Below are positions 42,960-52,046 of a stretch of 64,000 bases of DNA, piece after piece. The notes below the pieces were generated by a model. That model did not search any database. It saw nothing but the letters and a program-made list of their open reading frames with translations, and was not told the DNA's origin. A program made the position numbers and the translations under genes. The stretch is from JANQOH01 sp965200095. GTDB lineage: Bacteria > Pseudomonadota > Alphaproteobacteria > UBA7887. Location of the stretch: contig OZ241350.1 of NCBI GenBank assembly GCA_965200095.1, positions 1,798,001 through 1,862,000 on the forward strand. The letters run 5' to 3'. How positions within the stretch are numbered: the stretch's first letter is position 1; each line of letters opens with the position of its first letter.

Positions 42960-43160
42960 GACTCCTGCGACCGTTTTTCGACCGGCGTGCGGCGGCTCGT
43001 CGATATGCCGGAGCGGCTCGTGGAGCTGCTTCGCCGCTTCCTGGAGCGAAACGGCGGACGCCTGTCGGCGCGCGCGCGTCATCGGGAGTTCTCCGCCCTG
43101 ACCGACGCGGAAGCGCGCGACCTCGAACGCCTCTACGCCGACAGTTTCGACGGGGCGTGA
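42960..43160 (+). pseudogene. C-terminal remnant of a Fic-family protein gene
   Basis: The frame ending at the TGA of 43158-43160 reads LVDMPERLVELLRRFLERNG then GRLSARARHREFSALTDAEA and RDLERLYADSF. It resembles the C-terminal helical end of Fic/DOC-type adenylyltransferases (NNGKLSKRAREKEFAALT-type). The HPFxxGNGR catalytic motif and everything before it are missing, replaced by palindrome array 2. Confidence 0.5.
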
Positions 43161-43179
43161 CCCTCGGCGGGCGGCTGCG

Positions 43180-45753
43180 CTACCAAGTCATGCGAAAGTT
43201 TGCGTAGACGCCGGCGTCCGTGAAGTTCCCGCCCGCCTCCCGCGTCGCGGTTTCGAGGGCGAAGGCGAATCCGGGGCCCGATTCCACGCGCAGGCCCAGG
43301 CGCCAGCCGCGCTCGCCGCCTTGCGCCAGCGTCAGGCCGCCCCAGGGCGAAACCGCGCCGCGCCCGGCGAACGCCGCCAGCCCCCAGGCGAGAGCCGCAT
43401 CCAGCCTCGCCCGCGCCCGGCGGTCGTTCTGCGGGCGGAGCCCGCCGCGCTCCGACAGGGGCGCCGCGCCGCTCCGCTCGGCGTCTCCCCATGACGGCCG
43501 CAGGCCGAAGGACAGGCCGCGTCCGCCGGGGCCGGGGGCGAATTCGAGCGAACCGCCGATCTCCCACTCTTCCGCGCCGCCCTCGTGGGCGAGGAGGGCG
43601 CGTCCGTGCGTCTCGACGCGCAGGCGCGACAACGGGTCGGCATAGTCCAGGCCGCCGCCGACCAGCGCGCCGGCGCCGGTCGCGCCGTCGCCGCCGTCGA
43701 CGCGCAGCCCGACCTCCAGGGCCGGCGTCAAAACCGCCCCGCGCTCCGCCCCGAGCCGGAACGGGCGCGCGGCTTCCGCCGCGGCCCGCAGACGCTGCCC
43801 CCGGACATCGAGGTCCCGGAAGGCGTCTTCCCTGCCGGCGACGGACATGCGCGCCGCTTGCAGGTCGCCCCTCAGGTCCAGCTGCGCCTCGCCGTCGCGG
43901 AAAACCCGGCCGCCGCCCGCGGCGACGCCGATCAGCGTCGCGTCGGCGGAACGGCTGTCGGCGCCGCCGGTCTCGACGATGTCGCCGGACCCGTAATCCA
44001 GCACGGCCCAGAGCCGCCCGCGGTTCGTCGTCCGCCACCCCAGCCAGGGATGGACGCCGGTTATGCGGCTTTCGTATGCGCCTGCGGTTTCCGTGCGCGC
44101 GCCCCTGTCGGCATAGTCGAAGTCCGCTTCGAAGCGGGAGCCGGCGACGCCGGCGCGAAACTCCGTTCCCAGGCGCGTCTCGACCCCGAGGAACGCCCCG
44201 GCCGCATCGCCGGACCACGAGACGGCATCGTCGCGGCCGGACAGGCGGCGGAAGTCCCCCTCCGCCCACAGCACGGTTTCGCCCCCGTCGCCGAGCCGCG
44301 CCGCGAGGGAGGCTGCGTCCGCGAGCGCCCGCCACGGCCGCGCGCCTTCCGCGAGGGCGCGCTCGCTGTCGCGCAACGCGCCGGCGACGGAGGCGAGGCC
44401 GTCGGCGAGCGGCGCTTCTTCCGGGGCGGCGTCCGGACGCGCCATCCGGCGCGCGACCGCTCCCGTCGTCATGCTCTTCCAGGCGCGCGCCACCTCCGAC
44501 AGAACCGCCGCCCGCACGAGACCGCAACGTCGACACGCGGCGTCCTCCGGGGCGACGACCTCGACGGTGAAGACCAGCCGCGCCGCATCGCCGTCCCGAT
44601 CGGTCGCCGTGAGGACGAAGGACGCCGCGTCCATCGCCCGTTGGGGGACGCCCGACAATATGCGGGCGGCCGGGTCGAAGGTCAGTCCGGCGGGGGGCCC
44701 CGGCGCCAGAGCGTAGGAAAGCGCGCCGTCGCCGCCCGTCGCTTCCGGCAATGTCAGCGGGTCGATCCCGACGCCCACGACATAACGTTGCGCAGGCGTC
44801 GATGCGTCGCCGAAACCCGGTATCAGGTTCGGGGCGTCTTCCGGCTTCGGATCGTCGTCCGGTTCGTCCTCGTTCTCGCCCGGCGGACCGCCGGCGCCGG
44901 TCGGCGACTCGTCGTCGATCAGGATGAGCGGCGCGCCGGTCACGGTTCCGACTCCTTGCGCATTGGACGCCGAAGCCGTCACCGCGACCCGGCGGTCGGC
45001 CTCGTCCCGGTCGTTGTCCACGGCCACGATCGCCGCCGTGTCCGACGGGTTCGACGTCTCGCCGGCGGGAATCGCGATCGTCGCGTCGGGTCCCACCGTA
45101 TAGGCGCCGGATACGGGCCGGACCGTAACCGTCGTCGCCGCGCTCGACGGGTGGCTCAACGCCGCCGTAACCGTCGTCGCGCCGCCGTTCTCCGATATGC
45201 GCGGGTCCGCGACGTCCAGCGTCACCGTCGGCGGCGCGTCGTCGTCCCGCAAGGTCAGCGTCGCGGGCGCCGGACTCGCCAGAACCGGCAGCGACAGCGC
45301 CGCCGATGCGGACACCGAGATGCTCTTGTCGGGCCCGTCCACGGCGTTGTCGACAGCCGTGATCGTCACGGCGTCGGCGCTCTCCGTAGCGCCGTCCTCG
45401 ACCGTCAGGCTCAAGCTGCCGGAAACCCGGTAATCCGCCGCCGTCGCGCCTTCGCCCGGAGAAACCGTCACCTCGACGACGACTTGCGCCGCATCGACGA
45501 TATCCGAGTCGAAGGGATGGTCGAGCCTGACTTTCACCGTCGCCGAATTGTTCGTCCCGCTTTCGTCGATGGCGGTGCGCGAAAGCACCAGCGTCGCCTG
45601 GGTCGGCGCCTGCTGCTGGGCCGCCGCCGGCGGCGCAAGGGCCGGAGGAACGGCGCAAAGAGCCGCGAAGAGGGAGAAGAGGGGCGTCCGCGGCCCCATG
45701 CCGCCGCCCGGAGTCGTAGGCGGCCTGCGCGATTCGGAGCTCGACAGGAACAT
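43180..45753 (-). CDS. Calx-beta/Ig-like autotransporter
   Basis: An 857-residue predicted outer-membrane protein. A signal peptide (TPLFSLFAALCAVPPALAPPAAAQ) precedes two Calx-beta domains (ending in TLTLRDDDAPPTVTL and GAPLILIDDES), an acidic linker, a putative Ig/cadherin-like domain (GALSYALAPGPPAGLTFDPAARILSGVP...) and a C-terminal barrel of about 400 residues ending ...GVYANFRMTW, with the aromatic last residue typical of barrels. A C-x2-C pair (ACRRCG) lies at the passenger-barrel boundary. An alternative ATG at 45697-45699 gives a tighter signal peptide. Its barrel is paralogous to the LRR autotransporter's (GRALLAHE...EW). No cleavage or enzyme motif was seen. Confidence 0.82.
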   Translation of the reverse strand: MFLSSSESRRPPTTPGGGMGPRTPLFSLFAALCAVPPALAPPAAAQQQAPTQATLVLSRTAIDESGTNNSATVKVRLDHPFDSDIVDAAQVVVEVTVSPGEGATAADYRVSGSLSLTVEDGATESADAVTITAVDNAVDGPDKSISVSASAALSLPVLASPAPATLTLRDDDAPPTVTLDVADPRISENGGATTVTAALSHPSSAATTVTVRPVSGAYTVGPDATIAIPAGETSNPSDTAAIVAVDNDRDEADRRVAVTASASNAQGVGTVTGAPLILIDDESPTGAGGPPGENEDEPDDDPKPEDAPNLIPGFGDASTPAQRYVVGVGIDPLTLPEATGGDGALSYALAPGPPAGLTFDPAARILSGVPQRAMDAASFVLTATDRDGDAARLVFTVEVVAPEDAACRRCGLVRAAVLSEVARAWKSMTTGAVARRMARPDAAPEEAPLADGLASVAGALRDSERALAEGARPWRALADAASLAARLGDGGETVLWAEGDFRRLSGRDDAVSWSGDAAGAFLGVETRLGTEFRAGVAGSRFEADFDYADRGARTETAGAYESRITGVHPWLGWRTTNRGRLWAVLDYGSGDIVETGGADSRSADATLIGVAAGGGRVFRDGEAQLDLRGDLQAARMSVAGREDAFRDLDVRGQRLRAAAEAARPFRLGAERGAVLTPALEVGLRVDGGDGATGAGALVGGGLDYADPLSRLRVETHGRALLAHEGGAEEWEIGGSLEFAPGPGGRGLSFGLRPSWGDAERSGAAPLSERGGLRPQNDRRARARLDAALAWGLAAFAGRGAVSPWGGLTLAQGGERGWRLGLRVESGPGFAFALETATREAGGNFTDAGVYANFRMTW

Positions 45754-45849
45754 GCGACCCCCAGGCGTCGCCGGGCGCCCGGTTCCCCGGGGCGCTGCGC
45801 CGGCCGTTACCGCCCCTTGCGGGCCATTGTCAAGCCACGCGCCGCCGGC

Positions 45850-45893
45850 GCAGCGATTCTCATTATGGCGATGGACGCGCCTTCCTGGGAGCG
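45850..45893. repeat. Partial second copy of the MITE-like element
   Basis: 44 bp starting GCAGCGATTCTCATTATGGC match 28266-28309 with one difference. Weak similarity continues for about 20 bp, after which the right inverted repeat is not recognisable. It lies between the divergent autotransporter and lactonase-like genes and may contribute to their upstream region. Confidence 0.6.
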
Positions 45894-46043
45894 CGACCGA
45901 CCCGCCGCGCCGGCGCGGGCCGTTCGTTTTCGCTTGCGCCGGCGCCGCCGGCCGGCATAATGGCGCGCTTCTCGCCGACGAGCGGCGGGGAGGGCGTTTC
46001 GGCCGCGGGGCTCTGTCGCGGCCATCGGCATGGGAGACAACGC

Positions 46044-46913
46044 ATGAAGAAGCTGACACTCGCCGCGGCGTTCTGCGCCGCGTTCGGCCTGGGCGCCGCG
46101 CCGGCCCTCGCGATGAGCCACGGAGACGCCGGGCCGAAACTGTACTGGACGGCGAGCGGCAAGTTCGGACCGTTCAACATCCAGGGCCTCATCCCGACCT
46201 ATCCCGAGTCGCGCGACATCATGATCCCCATCAACATGTGGATCATCGACCATCCGCTCGGCCTCGTCGTCTACGACACCGGCAACAACGTCGCGATTTC
46301 GGACGGCAATTGCATGTCGCACTGGTCGCAGGGCCTTTGCGACTTCCTGCAACCCAGCCAGACGCGCGACGACGTGATCGACCGCCAGCTCGAGAAGCTC
46401 GGCTACAGCGTCGATCAGGTGAAGGTGGTCATCACCTCGCACTCGCATCTCGACCATATCGCCAATATCGAGATGTTCCCGGACGCGATCCACGTCATCC
46501 AGCAGAAGGAGCTCTATCAGGCCTGGTGGCCCGAGAAGTTCCAGCGTCCTTCCGGCGCGCACATCATGGCCGACTACGACGATGCGCGCGACTACAACTA
46601 CCTCGCGCTCGAAGGCGACTACGACCTGTTCGGCGACGGCACCGTCCTCGTCCTGTCGACTCCGGGCCACACCCTCGGCCACCAGTCGCTGAAAGTGAAA
46701 CTCGCCAACACCGGCACGGTCATCCTGTCGCAGGACGCGATCTGGATGGAGGAGAACCTCGAGGGGCATCCCGCGGGCCTCAACTACAGCGTGCTCGACT
46801 ACTTCAAGTCGGTGAACCGCCTGACCATGATGCGCGACATCGAGAACGCGCCGCTCTGGTTCGGCCACAGCATCCGGCAATACGACGAGATGGGCGAACA
46901 GTGGTATGACTGA
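46044..46913 (+). CDS. Exported metallo-beta-lactamase-fold hydrolase, AHL-lactonase-like
   Basis: A 289-residue protein with a clear signal peptide (MKKLTLAAAFCAAFGLGAAPALA). The mature part carries the zinc motif TSHSHLDHIANI (HxHxDH), LSTPGHTLGHQSLKV (His and Gly), LSQDAIW (Asp) and FGHS (His), in the pattern of the N-acyl-homoserine lactonase subgroup. GGGAG lies 8 bases before the ATG. If the activity holds, it would open quorum-signal lactones outside the cytoplasm, whereas known AiiA-type enzymes are mostly cytoplasmic. Other lactones are possible substrates. Confidence 0.82.
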   Translation: MKKLTLAAAFCAAFGLGAAPALAMSHGDAGPKLYWTASGKFGPFNIQGLIPTYPESRDIMIPINMWIIDHPLGLVVYDTGNNVAISDGNCMSHWSQGLCDFLQPSQTRDDVIDRQLEKLGYSVDQVKVVITSHSHLDHIANIEMFPDAIHVIQQKELYQAWWPEKFQRPSGAHIMADYDDARDYNYLALEGDYDLFGDGTVLVLSTPGHTLGHQSLKVKLANTGTVILSQDAIWMEENLEGHPAGLNYSVLDYFKSVNRLTMMRDIENAPLWFGHSIRQYDEMGEQWYD

Positions 46914-46941
46914 CCGCGCCGGTCGCTAGACACGGTTCGCC

Positions 46942-46970
46942 GGAGGCCCCTCCCGCGCGGAGGGGCCTCC
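46942..46970 (+). terminator. Strong hairpin after the lactonase-like gene
   Basis: GGAGGCCCCTCC (46942-46953) pairs perfectly with GGAGGGGCCTCC (46959-46970) around a 5-base loop, about 30 bp after the stop and before the ABC operon. No T run follows, so it is terminator-like only. Confidence 0.6.
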
Positions 46971-47007
46971 GCTCGCCCGCCTTGCCCGACCCTCGCGCGG
47001 CCCGACG

Positions 47008-47964
47008 ATGATCGCCCTCGACCGAGTCTCGAAACGCTACGGCCCGAAGACCGTCCTCCATGACGTGTCCTTCGCCGTGGAGCGCAACGAGATCGTCGGC
47101 TTTCTCGGCCCGAACGGCGCCGGCAAGACCACCACCATCCGGATGATCGCCGGCTTCACCGCCGCCACGTCCGGCACGGTGACCGTCGCCGGTCGCGACA
47201 TGGCGGTCGACAACCGCGAGGCGGCGCGCCGCATCGGTTATCTGCCCGAACATCCGCCCCTTTACGACGCGCTCGATGTCGGCGCCTATCTGCGCTTCGT
47301 CGCCCGCGTCAAGGGCGTCCCGCGGCGCGGCGTCGCCGGCGAACTCGAGCGCGTGGCGGGCGCCTGCCGCCTCGAGGACGTATTCCGCCGCGAGATATTC
47401 AAACTCTCGAAAGGCTACCGTCAGCGCGTCGGCCTCGCCCAGGCGCTGCTCGGCCGCCCCGACGTCCTGCTGCTCGACGAACCCACAATCGGCCTCGACC
47501 CCGGCCAGATACTCGAGACGCGCGAGGTCATCCGCTCCTTCGGCGCCGAGCATACGGTGCTGCTGAGCACCCACATATTGCCCGAAGTCACCCTGATCTG
47601 CCGGCGCGTGGCGATCGTCCATCACGGACGCCTGCTCGCCATCGACACGCCCGACGGCCTGCGCGGCGCGGTCGAGGAAACCGGGATCGTATCGTTGCGC
47701 ATCGCGGCGCCGGCGGCGGAGGCGCGCGCGGCGCTCCTCGCCGTCGACGGGGTCCGCGGCCTCGACATGACGCCGTCGGGCGGCGACGCCCCCGTTCTTG
47801 CCGTCGAATGCGCGGTCGAGGACCGGGACGGCGTCGAGGCGGCGATCGCCCGCGCCGTCGCCGGTCGATGGGAGCTGCTCGAAATGCGCCGCCGCGCCCC
47901 GACGCTCGAAAATGTCTTCCTGCACTACGTGCGCGAGGCCGACCGCGCGGAGGCCGCGTCATGA
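47008..47964 (+). CDS. ABC transporter ATPase, Gld/CcmA type
   Basis: A 318-residue ATP-binding subunit with Walker A GFLGPNGAGKTTTIRM, signature FKLSKGYRQRVGLAQALLG, Walker B VLLLDEPTIGLDP and the switch His in LLSTHILPEV. Its C-terminal extension and the two following genes match the GldA-GldF-GldG type of exporter known from gliding bacteria and present in many non-gliding proteobacteria. The stop overlaps the permease start (ATGA). The cargo is unknown. Confidence 0.88.
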   Translation: MIALDRVSKRYGPKTVLHDVSFAVERNEIVGFLGPNGAGKTTTIRMIAGFTAATSGTVTVAGRDMAVDNREAARRIGYLPEHPPLYDALDVGAYLRFVARVKGVPRRGVAGELERVAGACRLEDVFRREIFKLSKGYRQRVGLAQALLGRPDVLLLDEPTIGLDPGQILETREVIRSFGAEHTVLLSTHILPEVTLICRRVAIVHHGRLLAIDTPDGLRGAVEETGIVSLRIAAPAAEARAALLAVDGVRGLDMTPSGGDAPVLAVECAVEDRDGVEAAIARAVAGRWELLEMRRRAPTLENVFLHYVREADRAEAAS

Positions 47965-48668
47965 CCGGCGTCCTGGCCCTTTACGTCAAGGAGTTGCGGC
48001 TCTATTTCCGGTCGCCTATCGCCTATTTCGCGATTTCGGTGTTCCTCATCGGAACCGGCTATTTCTACACCTACAACGTGTTCCTCGGCGGCACGGCGAC
48101 GATGGACGAGACCTTCCAGAACATGGGCGTGCTGCTCACCGTCGTCGCTCCGGCGATCTCCATGCGCCTGTTCGCCGGAGAGTGGAGCGGCAGGACCATG
48201 GAGCTCCTGATGACGTTGCCTCTCGCGCCGTGGCAGATCGTCATCGGCAAGTTTCTCGGCGCGCTGACCATCCTGCTGGCGATGGCCCTGGGCGCCACCA
48301 TCGATCTGATCCCCATGTATCTGTTCTCGGAACCGGAGACGCTCACCATCCTGTCGGGCTATATCGGGTTCCTTCTCCTCGGCGCCGCGTGCCTTGCGGT
48401 CGGCATGCTGTTTTCGGCGCTGACGCAGAACCAGATCGTCGCCGCGCTGTCCACCGTGGCGGCGCTTCTCGGTTTCTGGTTCGTCGGCAACCTCCAGAAT
48501 TTCCAGTCGTCCCCGTTTCTCTGGCGACTGGTGGATTATCTGTCGTTTTCCAGCCACTACGAGACCTTCATCCGGGGGCTGTTGCTCGGCGAGTCGGTCG
48601 GGTTCTACCTTGCCGTTGTCGCCGTCGCGCTGACTCTCGCCACGGGGTATCTCCAGTGGCGGCGCTGA
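47961..48668 (+). CDS. ABC-2 type permease, GldF-like
   Basis: The 235-residue integral membrane subunit has six likely helices and the segment YVKELRLYFRSPIAYFAISVFL at the start. GEWSGRTMELLMTLPLAPWQIVIGKFLGAL is the ABC-2 coupling region. LSFSSHYETFIRGLL is seen in GldF-like proteins. It overlaps the following gene by 13 bp. Confidence 0.87.
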   Translation: MTGVLALYVKELRLYFRSPIAYFAISVFLIGTGYFYTYNVFLGGTATMDETFQNMGVLLTVVAPAISMRLFAGEWSGRTMELLMTLPLAPWQIVIGKFLGALTILLAMALGATIDLIPMYLFSEPETLTILSGYIGFLLLGAACLAVGMLFSALTQNQIVAALSTVAALLGFWFVGNLQNFQSSPFLWRLVDYLSFSSHYETFIRGLLLGESVGFYLAVVAVALTLATGYLQWRR

Positions 48669-50302
48669 CGACTCCGGGCCGGCTGCGCGGCGGGGGCCTG
48701 CTGCTGGCCGGAGCGGCGCTGTCGATCGCGGCGCTCGTCCTGAAGCTGATCTGGTACGAGACCCTGACCGCGACCGTCGTTCTCGCCCTGGCGGGCGCCG
48801 CGGCGCTGGCGGCCGGCGCATGGCGCAGTCGCGTCGAACTCGCCGGCCTGGTCCGCCGGCGGCGCGTCGAGATCGCCCTCCACACCGTCGGCCTCCTCGG
48901 CATATTCGTTCTGCTCGCCTGGGCGGCGGCGAAATATCCGCTGCGCTACGACATGACCGACGCCGGGCTGCATTCCCTGTCCGAAAAATCCGTCGCCGTC
49001 CTGCAACGTCTGGCGAAACCGGTTCACATCGTATTCTTCCACAACCACCTGATGGGCGAAACGGTGGACCGCTACCGCCTCATCGCCGACCGGAGCGACC
49101 TGGTCACGGTGGAGTTCCACGATCCGACCCTCAACCCGGCCGCCGCGCGTCTCCTGAACGTCCGCTTTCCCGGCACTTCGGCGATGACCAGCGAAGGGCG
49201 CCGGCTGGATGTGAACGGCGAGCTCGAGGCCGATATCGTCAACGGCATTCTCCGCGTCTCCCAGGGCGTGACGCAAACCGCCTGCTTCCTGACCGGACAC
49301 GGCGAGGCGGACCCCCTCAGCAAGGAATCGCACGACCACGTGGAAGGCGACGCCGGGGCGGACCACGACCACGGCACCGGGACGCAATATGTGCTGCACG
49401 AGACCCACGGTCTGGCGAAGGCGGCCAACGGGCTCGAAGAGCTCAACTATGCCGTCTTGCCCGTCTCGCTCCTTCAGGACGGCGGCGCCGCGCTGGCCGG
49501 GTGCGCCGTGCTCATCGTGGCGGGGCCGCGCGTCCCGTTGCTCGCGCCGGAAGTCGCGACGCTGCGGCGATTCCTCGCCGACGGCGGCAACGCGCTGATC
49601 ATGGTCGACCCCTTCGTGGAAACCGGGCTCGAACCGGTGCTCCGCGATTACGGCGTGGCCCTCGACAAGACGATGGTGATCGACCCCTCGCATCACTTCG
49701 CGGCGGATATGTCGTCGCCGGCGGTCACGCAATACAACAACCACCGGATGACGCGGAACCTGCCCCTGACCTTCTTCCCCGGCGTGCGGTCGCTGTCGCC
49801 CGGCGCGCGCGTGGCGGGCGCGGCGCCGACCCGCATCGTCAATTCGTCGGTCAACAGTTTCGGAGAGGTTTCCGCCGTTCGCGTCGAGCGCGGCGACGAA
49901 GATGTCGCCGGGCCGCTCACGCTCATGGTCGCGGTCAACAAGCGCCCGGTCACGGAGGAAGAGGTGAGGGTGGTCGAGGCGCTCGGCGGCGGGCGCGCCG
50001 AAGCGGCGGAAGAGGACCCGCCGATGCTTGCGAACCGCCGTTCCCGTCTCGTCGTCGTCGGCGATTCCGATTTCGCGACCAACTCGTTCTTCCACATCCT
50101 CGGCAATGGCGACCTCTTCCTCAACGCGGTGAACTATCTGACGGCGCAGGAAAACCTCATCGGCATCGAGCCGCGGACCCGGGAACTCCCCGAAATCAAT
50201 TTCACCAACCGGCAGATGAAGGGCGTGTTCTTCCTGTCGGTTTTCCTGTTGCCGCTGATTCTGGCGCTGATCGGCACTGCGGTGTGGTGGCGCCAACGTT
50301 GA
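48656..50302 (+). CDS. GldG-like auxiliary component of the ABC transporter
   Basis: A 548-residue protein with three N-terminal helices, a large periplasmic part and a last C-terminal helix (GVFFLSVFLLPLILALIGTAVWW). Family marks are YDMTDAGLHSLSEKSVAVLQRLAKPVHIVFF, then ILRVSQGVTQTACFLTGHGEADP and VVVGDSDFATNSFF, as in the GldG / uncharacterised ABC auxiliary family (ABC_transp_aux). It starts at the GTG (48656-48658) inside the permease gene. The histidine-rich insert DHVEGDAGADHDHGTG near residue 225 could bind metal. Confidence 0.85.
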   Translation: MAALTTPGRLRGGGLLLAGAALSIAALVLKLIWYETLTATVVLALAGAAALAAGAWRSRVELAGLVRRRRVEIALHTVGLLGIFVLLAWAAAKYPLRYDMTDAGLHSLSEKSVAVLQRLAKPVHIVFFHNHLMGETVDRYRLIADRSDLVTVEFHDPTLNPAAARLLNVRFPGTSAMTSEGRRLDVNGELEADIVNGILRVSQGVTQTACFLTGHGEADPLSKESHDHVEGDAGADHDHGTGTQYVLHETHGLAKAANGLEELNYAVLPVSLLQDGGAALAGCAVLIVAGPRVPLLAPEVATLRRFLADGGNALIMVDPFVETGLEPVLRDYGVALDKTMVIDPSHHFAADMSSPAVTQYNNHRMTRNLPLTFFPGVRSLSPGARVAGAAPTRIVNSSVNSFGEVSAVRVERGDEDVAGPLTLMVAVNKRPVTEEEVRVVEALGGGRAEAAEEDPPMLANRRSRLVVVGDSDFATNSFFHILGNGDLFLNAVNYLTAQENLIGIEPRTRELPEINFTNRQMKGVFFLSVFLLPLILALIGTAVWWRQR

Positions 50303-50736
50303 AGCGGGGCCGGCGCTCTCCGCCCGTCTTCGTCCGGGGCGCCTTCGCGCCGCTTGCGGCCGGCGCGTATTGGCGCTTCGGGCGCGCGCCCGACGGTCTG
50401 TAGTTCCGCCGCGCTCACGCCGGTCCGGCGGCGTCGGACGCCATCGCGCGCGTTCTTTCGGCGTTTCCGGACACGCCCGCTGTCGCGGCCCGGGGCGACG
50501 GCGACGCCCCGCCGCGGTCGTTCGTCGTCCTCTATCGCCCGGGCGAGGACGAGTCGCTCGCCGGCTATCCGATCGGCTTCGAGCTCCCGGACGGACGCGG
50601 CCGCTCTGCGGGCCTTCCCGGCTCCGGCGCCGTCGTCGAGGCGGCCGGGGAGGGCGTATCCGCTCCGCTTGCGCTGCCGGACGACTCCGGCAATCGACGG
50701 ATTTGCGAAGGCGAGCTTGACTCGCGGCGATGGGAA
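50303..50736. other. Gene-less stretch before the Fur-box operon
   Basis: No supported gene. One rightward frame is protein-like (PPRSFVVLYRPGEDESLAGY, GYPIGFELPDGRGRS). It lacks an ATG, GTG or TTG in phase and is interrupted by a TAG at 50401. It might be the ruin of a gene that followed the GldG-like one, where relatives often carry a DUF4340 gene, but similarity cannot be shown. Confidence 0.3.
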
Positions 50737-50751
50737 TGAGAGTTATTCTCA
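50737..50751 (+). promoter_or_regulatory. Probable Fur box upstream of the porin operon
   Basis: TGAGAGTTATTCTCA is a 7-1-7 inverted repeat one base away from TGAnAAT-n-ATTnTCA. It overlaps the expected -10 region of a promoter with TTGACT at 50717-50722 and lies 45-59 bp before the porin ATG. It suggests iron-dependent control of the three following genes. Confidence 0.6.
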
Positions 50752-50795
50752 GTCGCAGCCGAATCGCTGCGCTATCGTCGGAAAGGAACGACCCC

Positions 50796-52046
50796 ATGCG
50801 CCCCATCGCACGCGCCCTGTGCGTTCTTGCCCCGCTGCCCGTTCCGCTCGCCGTCGCCGTCGCGCAGGACGCGATGCCGACGCGCGAGGAAATGTGGGAG
50901 ATCATCCGTCGACAACAGGCGGTCATCGAACAGCTTCAGGAACAGGTGCGCAGCAACGACGCCCGCATCGAGGAGACCCGCGAGCGCCTGCTCGAAACCG
51001 ATGTCAAGGTGGAGGCGACGGGCGACCTCGTCGAATCGACCTTGATGGAAGGTCAGGACTCGGGCGGCTGGTGGAGCGACACGCAGCTGGGCGGTTACGG
51101 CGAGGTCCATTACAACGGCGGCGACAAGGACCAGATCGACGTCCACCGGTTCGTGCTTTTCCTCGGCCACGATTTCGCCGACGACCTGCGCTTCGCCGGC
51201 GAACTCGAGGTCGAACATGCGCTCGCCGGCGACGGCAAGCCCGGCGAGGTCGAAGTCGAGCAGGCGTTCATCGAATACGATTTCGCGTCCAACGCGGCGG
51301 CGCGCGCCGGCGTCTTCCTCATCCCCGTCGGCCAGCTCAACGAGACCCACGAGCCGCCGAGCTTCTTCGGCGTCGAGCGCAACAATGTGGAGAAGAACAT
51401 CGTCCCGACCACCTGGTGGGAGGCCGGCGTCGGCTTCGCCGGCGCGTTCGACAACGGGATGTCGTGGGATCTGTCCGCCCATTCGGGCCTCAAGGTCAAG
51501 GATGACTTCAAGATCCGCGGCGGGCGCCAGAAGGTTGCGGAAGCGACCGCCAAAGACTTTGCGTTCACCGGGCGGCTTCGTTATTCCGGAATGCCCGGCG
51601 TGTCCGTTTCGGCAACGGGGCAGTATCAGGGCGATGTGACCCAGGGCGATGCCGAACTGTCCGCCGACGGCGTTTCCGCGACGCTGATCGAGGGCAATCT
51701 CGACATCCGGCGCGGCATGTTCGGGCTGCGCGCCCTCGTCGCGCGCTGGGACCTCGACGGCGCCGCGCCGGCGGCCCTCGGCCGCGACGAGCAATGGGGC
51801 TGGTTCGTCGAGCCCTCGGTGCGTTTCGACGTGGGCGGATCCGAACTCGGCCTGTTCGTGCGCTACAGCATGACCGACAACGAGGCGGGAAGCGACGCCG
51901 ACAGCGCCATCCGGTATTACGATGTCGGGACCAATATCTGGCTGCATGAGGATGTCGTTCTCAAACTCGACGTCACCGACGTGAAGAACCCGGACAGCAG
52001 CAAGGACGACACCATCCTCAATGCCGGCGTCGGCTTCCAGTTCTAG
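50796..52046 (+). CDS. Porin of the OprO/OprP-like (phosphate-selective) superfamily
   Basis: A 416-residue outer-membrane protein with signal peptide (RPIARALCVLAPLPVPLAVAVA). A periplasmic coiled coil (residues 30-75; IIRRQQAVIEQLQEQVRSND...) precedes a 16-strand-like barrel beginning LGGYGEVHYNGG and ending NAGVGFQF. Mid-barrel segments such as LNETHEPPSFFGVERNNVEKNIVPTTWWEAGVGF are typical of the OprP-like family. The start at 50796 has GAAAGGA in front; an earlier in-frame ATG (50730) would lie within the Fur box. The operon context suggests iron or another metal rather than phosphate, by inference. Confidence 0.85.
   Translation: MRPIARALCVLAPLPVPLAVAVAQDAMPTREEMWEIIRRQQAVIEQLQEQVRSNDARIEETRERLLETDVKVEATGDLVESTLMEGQDSGGWWSDTQLGGYGEVHYNGGDKDQIDVHRFVLFLGHDFADDLRFAGELEVEHALAGDGKPGEVEVEQAFIEYDFASNAAARAGVFLIPVGQLNETHEPPSFFGVERNNVEKNIVPTTWWEAGVGFAGAFDNGMSWDLSAHSGLKVKDDFKIRGGRQKVAEATAKDFAFTGRLRYSGMPGVSVSATGQYQGDVTQGDAELSADGVSATLIEGNLDIRRGMFGLRALVARWDLDGAAPAALGRDEQWGWFVEPSVRFDVGGSELGLFVRYSMTDNEAGSDADSAIRYYDVGTNIWLHEDVVLKLDVTDVKNPDSSKDDTILNAGVGFQF

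Noticed and set aside
41770..43082. Frames of 65-252 codons in the second palindrome array
   Set aside because: Repeat-derived peptides again; only the short Fic-like tail at the end has other content.
46942..46970. Hairpin considered as a Rho-independent terminator with certainty
   Set aside because: The stem is perfect but no T run follows, so only terminator-like is claimed.
50370..50720. 116-codon rightward frame upstream of the porin
   Set aside because: Arginine-rich low-complexity product in a frame other than the protein-like one; no Shine-Dalgarno site.
50730..50795. Longer porin start at 50730
   Set aside because: It would put the Fur box and promoter inside the coding region and place 22 charged residues before the signal peptide.
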